Assembly: GCA_007123195.1 (NCBI GenBank)
Contig: SKLO01000165.1
Span: forward strand, 1 to 10,349
Length of the DNA: 10,349 nt
Reading direction: 5' to 3'
Source: Verrucomicrobiales bacterium
GTDB lineage: Bacteria; Verrucomicrobiota; Verrucomicrobiia; Verrucomicrobiales; SKLO01
The notes beneath the pieces were generated by a model that saw only the letters and a program-made list of their open reading frames with translations, was not told the origin of the DNA and made no database searches. Below are positions 1 through 5,953 of this stretch, one piece after another (position 1 is the first letter of the stretch; each line of letters starts with the position of its first letter). The position numbers and the translations under genes were made by a program.

Positions 1-872
1 CTGTCGATCCAGCGCTGTTCGAGCTGGTTCTTGGTTGGTCGGTCCTGCTGGTAGAACACCCCGAACCGCCCCGGGAATTCGATCTGCGCCAGTTGGTAGG
101 CGGCCACCTCATCGGTGACGTCGTGGCGCTGCTCGTCCTCGGGGCTGTTGTCCCAGAGTTTCTCCTCGACCTCGATGAACTGGCCGCCCTTGCGTGGGGA
201 GGCGGCGTCGAACGACCCCGGGAAGAAGATCACGCACTCGGACAGGCATTCGACCACAGAGAAGCCGGGGTGGGCGATGGCGCGCTCGAACATGGCCATC
301 ATGTGCTTGACCTGGATCGAGTGGGTGCGGGCGATGAAGGTGGCGCCGGCCGAGACCAGCTGCTTCATCGGGTTGATCGGCTGGTCGATGGCGCCGGTGG
401 GGTCGGTCTTCGACTTGTAGCCGATCGGCGAGGTGGGCGAGGTTTGCTTCTTGGTCAGGCCGTAGACGAAGTTGTCCATCACCACGTAGGTGAGGTTGAT
501 GTTCTTGCGCGCGGCGTGGGTGAGGTGGTTGCCGCCGATGGAGAAGCCGTCGCCGTCGCCACCGAACACGAACACGTGCAGGTCGGGGCGCGACAGGCTG
601 ATGCCGGTGGCCAGGGGCAGGGCGCGGCCGTGGATGAAGTGAACGCCGTGGCTGTTGACGAAATAAGGGAACCGCGACGAGCAGCCGATGCCGGCAACGA
701 CGACGATTTTTTCGTGCGGGATCTGCAGTTTTTCCAGCACCTTGAAAAAGACCGCCAGCACGGCGAAATCGCCGCAGCCGGGGCACCAGGTGGGGTGGTC
801 GGCGGTGAGTTGCTTCTTGGTCAGCGGCGGGGCGGCCGGCGCTGGATCGAGGGTTCCGGTTTCCGGGGCCAT
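1..872 (-). CDS. korB: 2-oxoglutarate:ferredoxin oxidoreductase, beta subunit (3' end outside window)
   Basis: This is the thiamine-diphosphate subunit of a 2-oxoacid:ferredoxin oxidoreductase. With KorA it decarboxylates 2-oxoglutarate to succinyl-CoA, or runs in reverse, passing electrons to ferredoxin in the cytoplasm. I translated 290 complete codons from ATG at 872-870; no stop occurs before the window edge, so the C-terminus is missing. Visible landmarks are CPGCG at residues 30-34 (Cys30, Cys33), GIGCSSR at 61-67 (Cys64) and LSEC with Cys213, the four cysteines expected to hold the 4Fe-4S cluster. The ThDP/Mg motif GDGDGFSIGGNH lies at 105-116, and MDNFVYGLTKKQ at 132-143 matches the family NxxYG(M/L)T region. 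An in-frame TGA lies 54 bases upstream with no ATG or GTG between, which fixes the start. No clear Shine-Dalgarno sequence is seen. It follows korA with a 91-bp gap. Another 2-oxoacid substrate cannot be excluded, but the KorB-like motifs favour 2-oxoglutarate. Confidence 0.93.
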   Translation of the reverse strand, partial: MAPETGTLDPAPAAPPLTKKQLTADHPTWCPGCGDFAVLAVFFKVLEKLQIPHEKIVVVAGIGCSSRFPYFVNSHGVHFIHGRALPLATGISLSRPDLHVFVFGGDGDGFSIGGNHLTHAARKNINLTYVVMDNFVYGLTKKQTSPTSPIGYKSKTDPTGAIDQPINPMKQLVSAGATFIARTHSIQVKHMMAMFERAIAHPGFSVVECLSECVIFFPGSFDAASPRKGGQFIEVEEKLWDNSPEDEQRHDVTDEVAAYQLAQIEFPGRFGVFYQQDRPTKNQLEQRWID

Positions 873-963
873 GTGGGGGACTGGTGTTCGGGCCGCCGGC
901 GGTGGCCGGCTGGCGCCTTGGTTTCAGGGTTCCAGTGTTCGAGTCAAAACGGGGCTGCTGTGT
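873..963. other. korA-korB intergenic gap with GC hairpin
   Basis: This 91-bp gap separates the korA stop from the korB start; in many genomes the two genes abut or overlap. It contains a perfect inverted repeat, GCCGGC-N4-GCCGGC, at 895-910. No T-run follows on the minus strand, so it does not look like a classical intrinsic terminator. It could attenuate or stabilise the transcript, or simply be chance in GC-rich DNA. Confidence 0.3.
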
Positions 964-2802
964 TCAGCCTTCGGGGTGGAGCAGGGCCATGACCTTGTCG
1001 GTGATCTCGGCCACCTTGAAGCCGAGTCCGTCGGTCTTGGTCAGGCTTTCAATGCGTGGATCGGCATGGCGGGCGCGCAGCAGGGTGGCCAGCTGGCCGT
1101 AGCCGTAGAGTCCGCGGTCGTTGACCTCCACCACCACGACGTGCTGGTAACGGGTGAAGTGATCGCCCAGCCCCTTGGGCATCGGGTGCAGGTGGCGCAG
1201 GTGGACGCAGCCGGCGCGAACGCCGCGCCCGCGCAGGCGCTTGACCGCCTCCAAAATGGGGCCCCAGGTGGACCCCCAGCCGACCAGCAGCACGGCGCCC
1301 TCGGGATCGCCGTGCTGTTCCACCGGCGGCAGTTCCTCCATCAACTGCAGCAGCTTGGAGCGGCGGCGGTCGGTCATGCGCTGGTGCAGTTCTGGCCGAG
1401 CGGTGGGGTGACCCCATTCGTCGTGCTCGAGCCCGGTGACGACGGGGTATTTGCCCTCCGGCAGACGGGTTCCTGGGGCGGCATGACGTCCGACCGGGTG
1501 GCTGCCGTTGTCGCCCAGGGGGTAGGGTTTGAAATCATCGGCGGCGGTGAGGTCGAGGTCGGGGTCGACGTAATGGGCGTCGACATCGGGTTCCTCGAAG
1601 GCCTCGATGCGGGTGGCCAGCGCCTGGTCGCTGAGGATGATCACCGGCACCCGGTAGCGGCGGGCGATGCGGGCGGCCTCGACCGCGGTGTAGAAGCAGT
1701 CCTCGACGTCCTTCGGTGCCAGCACCACGCGGGGGCAGTCGCCGTGGCTGCCGTAGATGGCCTGCAGCAGGTCGCTCTGCTCGACATTGGTGGGCAGGCC
1801 GGTGCTGGGGCCGCCGCGTTGCACGTTGATCACGATCAGCGGCATTTCGGCCATGGTGGCCCAGCCCAGCGCTTCCATTTTGAGCGACAAACCCGGGCCG
1901 GACGAACCGGTGACGGCCAGATGACCGCTGTAGGCGAAGCCAAGCGCGGTCGATACCGCGCCGAGTTCGTCCTCCGACTGCACGAACAGGCCGCCGTATT
2001 TCGGCAACTCGACCCGCAGCGTCTCCATGATCGGCGACCATGGGGTGATCGGGTAACCGGCTCCGTAGCGCACGCCGGCGGTGAGCAGGCCGAGGGTCAT
2101 GGCCTGGTTGCCGTCCATGGCGACCCGCTGTTCGCCGCGTTTGGCGCCCTCGATCAATTCGTAGCGCAGCGACAGAATGTCGCCGAGGGGATAGGCGTAG
2201 CCGGCGTCGAACGCCAGCATGGCGTTGCGCAGCACGTCCTCGCTCTTGCGCCCGAACTGGCGCGCGATGATCTGCTCGAGTTTCTCCCGGTTGAGGTTGA
2301 AGATGCTGGTCAGCAGGCCGAGCACGAACATGTTCTTGCCGCGGTCGCGGGTGGACCCGCCGAGGGCCTCGACCGTGGCCGAGGTCAGCGGCACGCCGAC
2401 AAAGGTGAAGCGCGCGTCGTCGAGGTCCGGCTTGACCTCGTCGCTGTCATACAGGCAGACCCCGCCCTCGCGCAGGGCGCTGATGTGGTTGTCGTAGCTG
2501 TGCTGGTAGAAGGCCACCAGAAAATCGGTGTAATCCCCGGGCGACAGGATTTCGCCCGAGCCGAGGCGGACCTGAAAGATCGACGGTCCGCCGGAGATGG
2601 TTGACGGGATGGTCATGTAGGTCATGACCTCCTGGTCGGTGCGGCCGGCCAGTTTGGCGAGGAAGGCGCCGACGGTCTGGATACCGTCCTGCGAATTTCC
2701 GGCCAGGCGGATGACGGCGTCCTCGACCGGCAGCGCCTCGATGCCGGCGCTGCCATGCCGGGTGGCGGTGGCGGATGAACTGGGTGCTTGTTGGGGGACC
2801 AC
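964..2802 (-). CDS. korA: 2-oxoglutarate:ferredoxin oxidoreductase, alpha subunit with fused gamma domain
   Basis: This 612-residue subunit partners KorB in CoA-dependent oxidative decarboxylation of 2-oxoglutarate with ferredoxin as acceptor. Residues ~25-215 form the gamma domain, with AGNSQDGIQ at 34-42 and IPSTISGGPS at 65-74. The alpha (pyrimidine-binding and domain II) part starts near 226: YPITP at 250-254, SEDELGA at 276-282, TGSSGPGLSLKME at 298-310 and QRGGPSTGLPT at 328-338, all diagnostic of KorA-type proteins. The C-terminal domain, around 500-610, includes VGWGSTWGPILEA. The gamma-alpha fusion and total length match the fused KorA form found in many bacteria; no separate delta ferredoxin subunit is seen. 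The start is GTG at 2802-2800. It gives the usual ~20-residue lead before the gamma domain, and no ATG is available upstream in frame before the conserved region. No good Shine-Dalgarno sequence precedes it. korB lies downstream, so the two are probably one operon. Confidence 0.94.
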   Translation of the reverse strand: MVPQQAPSSSATATRHGSAGIEALPVEDAVIRLAGNSQDGIQTVGAFLAKLAGRTDQEVMTYMTIPSTISGGPSIFQVRLGSGEILSPGDYTDFLVAFYQHSYDNHISALREGGVCLYDSDEVKPDLDDARFTFVGVPLTSATVEALGGSTRDRGKNMFVLGLLTSIFNLNREKLEQIIARQFGRKSEDVLRNAMLAFDAGYAYPLGDILSLRYELIEGAKRGEQRVAMDGNQAMTLGLLTAGVRYGAGYPITPWSPIMETLRVELPKYGGLFVQSEDELGAVSTALGFAYSGHLAVTGSSGPGLSLKMEALGWATMAEMPLIVINVQRGGPSTGLPTNVEQSDLLQAIYGSHGDCPRVVLAPKDVEDCFYTAVEAARIARRYRVPVIILSDQALATRIEAFEEPDVDAHYVDPDLDLTAADDFKPYPLGDNGSHPVGRHAAPGTRLPEGKYPVVTGLEHDEWGHPTARPELHQRMTDRRRSKLLQLMEELPPVEQHGDPEGAVLLVGWGSTWGPILEAVKRLRGRGVRAGCVHLRHLHPMPKGLGDHFTRYQHVVVVEVNDRGLYGYGQLATLLRARHADPRIESLTKTDGLGFKVAEITDKVMALLHPEG

Positions 2803-3056
2803 GTGGTGGAAAAATTGGGGTGACCTATGAATTAGGTCGTGTCCCCGTTGAATGCAACAGAATCGCCAGTCGGCCGGAGGAAAAATATCACCCGCTGCCG
2901 GATCACCCCGGGTCCACAGCCTCCGCCGGCACCTGATCCTGCCAATCCGGGCGGGCCGGCGCTCTTCCCTGGGGTGGTGCCATCATGGTCACGCGGGGTC
3001 GCATTCCACCACGCGACGGGCTTGATCCGCTGCGGTGGCGATGCCATCGTCAGCGC
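2803..3056. promoter_or_regulatory. Divergent intergenic region between korA and the AKR gene
   Basis: This 254-bp stretch lies between two divergently oriented genes and must hold the promoters for both. It is AT-richer than its neighbours near korA (2811-2890). On the minus strand TTGCAT (2852-2857 region) stands 17 bases from TAATTC, only a weak match to sigma-70 boxes, so I do not call a promoter precisely. A GGAGG at about 2876 is not followed by a start codon at suitable distance. No credible coding sequence is seen here. Confidence 0.4.
2822..2838. promoter_or_regulatory. Inverted repeat in korA leader (candidate operator)
   Basis: Perfect 6-bp arms, GACCTA and TAGGTC, flank a 5-base spacer. 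The element lies 20 bp upstream of the korA GTG, in the AT-richer part of the divergent region and overlapping the place where a korA promoter or leader would be. It could be a dimeric repressor site or a short RNA hairpin. A single 6+6 palindrome is weak evidence, and I cannot link it to a known regulator. Confidence 0.3.
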
Positions 3057-4178
3057 ATGGACCTGACCACCACCGCTTTCGGCACCTGGAGCGCCGGCCG
3101 TTACATGCACTTCGGTGAAATGCTCGACGAGCAGCGTTTCCTCGCGCTGATCCGCCACGCTTACGACCGTGGCATCCGCACGTTTGTGACCGCGGACGTC
3201 TACGGCGTGGGCAAGGCCGACGAGATGCTCGGGCGGGCGCTGCAGGACGTCGAGCGCGACAGCTACTGCCTGGTGGGCATGGTCGGCCACGACATCTACG
3301 ACGGGGTGCGCGCCGGGTCGAAGGGTTATCCGCGGTTCACCGACCCGGGGTTGCGCGACCACAGCGGCTACCGGGAGTATCTGGTGCGCGCCACCCGCGC
3401 CTCGCTGGAGCGCTGCCAGGCAGACCATTTCGACCTGCTGATGCTGCACAATCCGGATTCAACCGGCTATTCCAGCCCGGCGGTATGGGACGCGATGCAG
3501 GGCCTCAAGGACGAGGGATTCGCCGAGCGCATCGGCATCGCGCCCGGACCGGCCAACGGGTTCGTGCTCGACATGATTGACTGCTTCGAGCGGTTTGGCG
3601 ACCGGATCGACTGGGCCATGATCATCCTCAACCCGCAGGAGCCGTGGCCGGGCCGGCTGGTGTTGCCGGCGGCGGAGAAGTGCGGGGTGAAGGTGCTGAC
3701 ACGGGTGGTTGATTACGGCGGACTCTTCTGGGACGACCTCAAGCCGGGGCACCAGCTGCGCGAGGGCGACCATCGAGCCTATCGGCCGCAGGGCTGGGTC
3801 GAGCAGGGGCACAAAAAATTGGAAGCGATGCGGCCCTACGCCGAGCGTCACGGCCTGAGCATGATTCAACTGGCGTGCCAGTGGAACCTGGCGCACGGGC
3901 CGGTGGCCAGCGTGGTCCCGACCGTGGTCCAGGAGGCCCACGCCGACGCGCGTTCGGCCGAGGACAAGGTGAGCGAGCTGGCGTCGATGCCGGAGGACAT
4001 CCGCCTCACGGACGGGGAGGTGGAGGAGATTTACCGGATCGGCGACAACGAGGGGTGCATGCCGCTGAAGGGGGCCAGTGCCCGGTTTGAGGGCGAGCAG
4101 CCGCTGCCCGACCAGTGGTCGTTGCGGCCGGAACTGTTGGCGGTGGCCGATCGCTGGAGCCTCGGGAGCGAGTGGTAG
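3057..4178 (+). CDS. Aldo/keto reductase-fold protein with altered active site
   Basis: This 373-residue protein has the order of motifs of an aldo/keto reductase TIM barrel, which normally reduces carbonyls with NADPH. ADVYGVGKADEMLG (46-59) matches the family segment with catalytic Tyr (Tyr49 here), and DLLMLHNPD (126-134) carries the expected His131. The usual catalytic Asp, five residues before the Tyr, is Val44 (FVTADVYG instead of FDTAxxYG). The usual Lys, in the strand after the first helix, appears to be Met75 (LVGMVG). Distinctive later segments are APGPANGF (162-169), NPQEPWPGR (192-200) and TRVVDYGGLF (215-224). An ATG at 2985 would add 24 residues without AKR similarity, so I prefer 3057; neither start has a clear ribosome site. 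The fold assignment is firm. Activity and substrate are unknown, and the substitutions may mark a subfamily rather than decay. The gene is divergent from korA and followed by gluQ 51 bp downstream. Confidence 0.85.
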   Translation: MDLTTTAFGTWSAGRYMHFGEMLDEQRFLALIRHAYDRGIRTFVTADVYGVGKADEMLGRALQDVERDSYCLVGMVGHDIYDGVRAGSKGYPRFTDPGLRDHSGYREYLVRATRASLERCQADHFDLLMLHNPDSTGYSSPAVWDAMQGLKDEGFAERIGIAPGPANGFVLDMIDCFERFGDRIDWAMIILNPQEPWPGRLVLPAAEKCGVKVLTRVVDYGGLFWDDLKPGHQLREGDHRAYRPQGWVEQGHKKLEAMRPYAERHGLSMIQLACQWNLAHGPVASVVPTVVQEAHADARSAEDKVSELASMPEDIRLTDGEVEEIYRIGDNEGCMPLKGASARFEGEQPLPDQWSLRPELLAVADRWSLGSEW

Positions 4179-4229
4179 AAGGCTGCCTCCCGGTCAGCGG
4201 AGCACCTTGACGGCGGCAAGGGCGGGGCA

Positions 4230-5165
4230 ATGAGCGAGCAACATCCGGCTGCTGGGCGCCGGGCCGGTGGCCACACCGGCACCGGGGGTGAAGGCGTGGT
4301 GGTGACCCGGTTCGCGCCGAGCCCGAGCGGGCTGCTGCACCTCGGTCACGCCGCGGCGGCGCTGTTTGCCTGGGACCGGGCCCGCGAGGCGGGCGGCCGA
4401 TTCCTGCTGCGGATCGAGGACATCGACACCACCCGCTGCCGCCCCGAGTTTGAGGCCGCCCTGCTTGAGGACACCGCCTGGCTCGGGCTGGAGTGGCCGC
4501 AACCGGTGTGGCGGCAAAGCGGTCGGCTGGCGGCTTATCTCGCCTCCTTGGAGCAACTCCGTGCCCTCGGGGTGATCTATCCCTGCTTTTGCACCCGGCG
4601 CGACATCCGTCAGGAGGTGGAGCGCATGGCGCGGGCGCCGCACGGCCCCGAGGGGCCGTTGTATCCCGGAACCTGCCGCCGGCTCGATTCAGAGGAAGCG
4701 GCGGCGCGGGTGGAATCCGGCCAATCCCACGCATGGCGGCTTGACATCAGCGCGGCGCTGGAACGCCTTGGCGAGCGGGCGGCCGGTTTGGACTGGGTTG
4801 ATTTGGGCGGCGGCGAACAACGGGCCGTGCCCGATGTGTTGGGGGATGTGGTGTTGGCGCGCAAGGACATCGGCACCAGCTACCACCTGGCGGTGGTGGT
4901 TGACGATGCTGCCCAGGGGGTGACGATGGTGACGCGCGGCATCGACCTGCAGCCGGCGACCCACCTGCACCGGCTGCTGCAGGAACTGCTCGGACTGCCG
5001 GCCCCGCGCTGGTGGCACCACGCGTTGGTGCGCGACGACGCCGGCCGGAGGTTGGCCAAGAGCCGCCAGTCGCCGCCCTTGCGGGAATTGCGCCAACGCG
5101 GCTGGAGTCCGGAGCAGGTGCGCGACGCCGTGGCCGAGGTGTTGGCGGCCGGTGGCCACGCCTGA
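4230..5165 (+). CDS. gluQ: Glutamyl-queuosine tRNA(Asp) synthetase
   Basis: GluQ (GluQ-RS, YadB) activates glutamate and attaches it to the queuosine at wobble position 34 of tRNA-Asp. It is a truncated paralogue of glutamyl-tRNA synthetase that keeps only the catalytic Rossmann domain, and the 311 residues here match the ~300 of the family with no anticodon-binding domain. Visible motifs are RFAPSPSG (27-34), the HIGH-type HLGH (37-40), RIEDID (61-66), and ARKDIGTSYHLA (210-221). A zinc site is formed by Cys119, Cys121, Tyr145 and Cys149, the C-x-C...Y-x3-C pattern of this family. The KMSKS-type loop is RLAKS (274-278). The first ~22 residues are Gly/Ala-rich and not conserved in type; a GTG just before the motif VVVTRFAPS could be an alternative start. 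ATG 4230 is preceded by a weak purine-rich GGGCGGGG. It is probably co-transcribed with the upstream AKR gene. Confidence 0.95.
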   Translation: MSEQHPAAGRRAGGHTGTGGEGVVVTRFAPSPSGLLHLGHAAAALFAWDRAREAGGRFLLRIEDIDTTRCRPEFEAALLEDTAWLGLEWPQPVWRQSGRLAAYLASLEQLRALGVIYPCFCTRRDIRQEVERMARAPHGPEGPLYPGTCRRLDSEEAAARVESGQSHAWRLDISAALERLGERAAGLDWVDLGGGEQRAVPDVLGDVVLARKDIGTSYHLAVVVDDAAQGVTMVTRGIDLQPATHLHRLLQELLGLPAPRWWHHALVRDDAGRRLAKSRQSPPLRELRQRGWSPEQVRDAVAEVLAAGGHA

Positions 5166-5237
5166 ATCAAGCCGACCTCAGACCAAGCCGCCCTGAACGC
5201 CCGCCTCACCCCGGTCCTCGCCTTGCCAGCGCGGAGC

Positions 5238-5265
5238 ACCCCGCGGGATTGCCACCCCGCGGGGT
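5238..5265. repeat. Strong GC hairpin in repeat copy A (possible terminator)
   Basis: Perfect 10-bp arms (ACCCCGCGGG and CCCGCGGGGT) flank an 8-base loop, 73 bp after the gluQ stop. No T-tract follows on either strand, so it is not a canonical intrinsic terminator, but it could slow or stop transcription between the convergent genes. A near-copy with one mismatched pair occurs at 10097-10121 in the other repeat, where it is not downstream of any visible gene. This favours a structural role in the repeat over a gluQ-specific terminator. Confidence 0.5.
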
Positions 5266-5349
5266 AGGGCGAGGCGCCCCTGGCGAGCCGCGCGGAGCCA
5301 AGCAATCGCGTTCGTTCCGCAGTCCCGCCTCCGGGCGAAACGCCCCTTG

Positions 5350-5535
5350 GGAGTGCGGTGGCACGACACCGCCTTCGTAGCCCCATCCCACCATGAGCAG
5401 CCGTCGCGCTTCATTCGCCCCAAAAGACCCCGCGCCGCGCCCATGGTGAAACCGCGCCGAACCTCCACGCCACCCGCATTCCGCCACGGCCGTCGTGCCG
5501 GCCTCCCCCAAAACGGCGTCGTGCCGCCGCACTCC
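5350..5535. mobile_element. MITE-like element with 21-bp inverted ends
   Basis: The segment 5350-5370 is the reverse complement of 5515-5535 with 19 of 21 positions matching, enclosing 144 bp without a credible gene. The left arm itself holds a GCGGTG-N6-CACCGC hairpin. Weaker similarity of the two ends extends a few bases outward. The element sits inside the extra DNA that interrupts dispersed repeat copy A, as expected of an inserted miniature element. I could not identify a target-site duplication or a matching transposase, so this could also be a paired REP-like (BIME-type) structure. Confidence 0.45.
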
Positions 5536-5611
5536 ATAGGGCTGCCGGAGCCCACCACCTCGCAGAACAAACCGACCGCGCATTGCCCGCGGAGAGCCGA
5601 AGCCCCCGCAA

Positions 5612-5953
5612 CCCGTCACCTTTCCGGGAAGCGGGTGCGCGGACCCCTGGTTGTGGAGGGGTGTGCCCGGCGTGGGTTGGTGCCCGGGGTGATGTGGTGG
5701 CTCATGGCAGAAATTGTCCGCCGTGACAATGGCTTGGCCCGGGCCAGAGCGAGGTGCTGCGGAACCCAAGGAGCCGCGGCATCCTTGCCGCGAAGGGTCG
5801 CGCCGGCAGTGGGCCGCGGCGCCGGTGGTGGCGCGTTGAACGGCAGGGATCCTCCTTCGGCAAGGCTTCGGCGGACAAGTTGCCGTTTCTCCTTGCGCGC
5901 TTGGCGCGGGTTGGCGCGCGCTACGCAGGGGTGTGACTGCGCCCGCCCCCGGA
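5612..5953. other. Noncoding region with several short palindromes
   Basis: No gene, tRNA or rRNA is apparent between repeat copy A and the end of the large minus-strand gene. The region holds perfect or near-perfect inverted repeats: 5713-5730, CGCGGC-N6-GCCGCG at 5775-5792, and 7-bp arms AACGGCA/TGCCGTT at 5839-5845 and 5881-5887 that enclose a CCTT-N4-AAGG hairpin at 5854-5865. The direct repeat TTGGCGCG occurs at 5901-5908 and 5911-5918. One of these hairpins may terminate the large gene's transcript, but none has a T-run after it on the minus strand. Confidence 0.5.
5713..5730. repeat. Perfect palindrome ATTGTC-N6-GACAAT
   Basis: Six-base perfect arms surround a six-base spacer, and the arms are AT-richer than the surrounding DNA. 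The geometry resembles a dimeric regulator site, but the position is between convergent genes, far from any start codon. A structural or repeat-derived origin is therefore at least as likely. Confidence 0.35.

Larger units (their letters stand above)
5222..5611. repeat. Dispersed intergenic repeat, copy A (interrupted)
   Basis: Three blocks here match, in the same order and orientation, sequences near the right end of the window. Block 5222-5240 matches 10331-10349 (17/19). Block 5262-5295 matches 10118-10151 (32/34). Block 5561-5611 matches 10182-10232 (43/51). In the right-hand copy the last two blocks are only about 30 bp apart; here they are about 265 bp apart because of extra DNA at roughly 5328-5560. 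Open frames through this region are low-complexity, Arg/Pro/Gly-rich and do not look like proteins. The degenerate conservation and strong hairpins suggest a genome-wide noncoding repeat family. The matches were counted by eye. Confidence 0.75.

Noticed and set aside
850..933. Partial duplication of the korB 5' end in the korA-korB gap (AGGGTTCC at 850-857 and 926-933)
   Set aside because: Similarity beyond the 8-base match fades quickly and could be chance.
93..992. Plus-strand open frame of 299 codons at the left end
   Set aside because: It is antisense to korB, whose cysteine and ThDP motifs are clear. Its composition is that of a shadow frame.
688..2604. Long plus-strand open frame of 638 codons
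   Set aside because: It lies antisense to korA, which has clear family motifs in full length. The plus frame is Gly/Ala/Val/His-rich without recognisable domains, as expected of GC-rich antisense frames.
2985..3056. ATG at 2985 as the start of the AKR gene
   Set aside because: The added 24 residues are Arg-rich and unlike an AKR N-terminus. The barrel begins naturally after the ATG at 3057. Not excluded by sequence alone.
2832..3449. Minus-strand frame of 205 codons across the divergent region and start of the AKR gene
   Set aside because: It overlaps the well-supported AKR-fold gene and shows no recognisable family motif.
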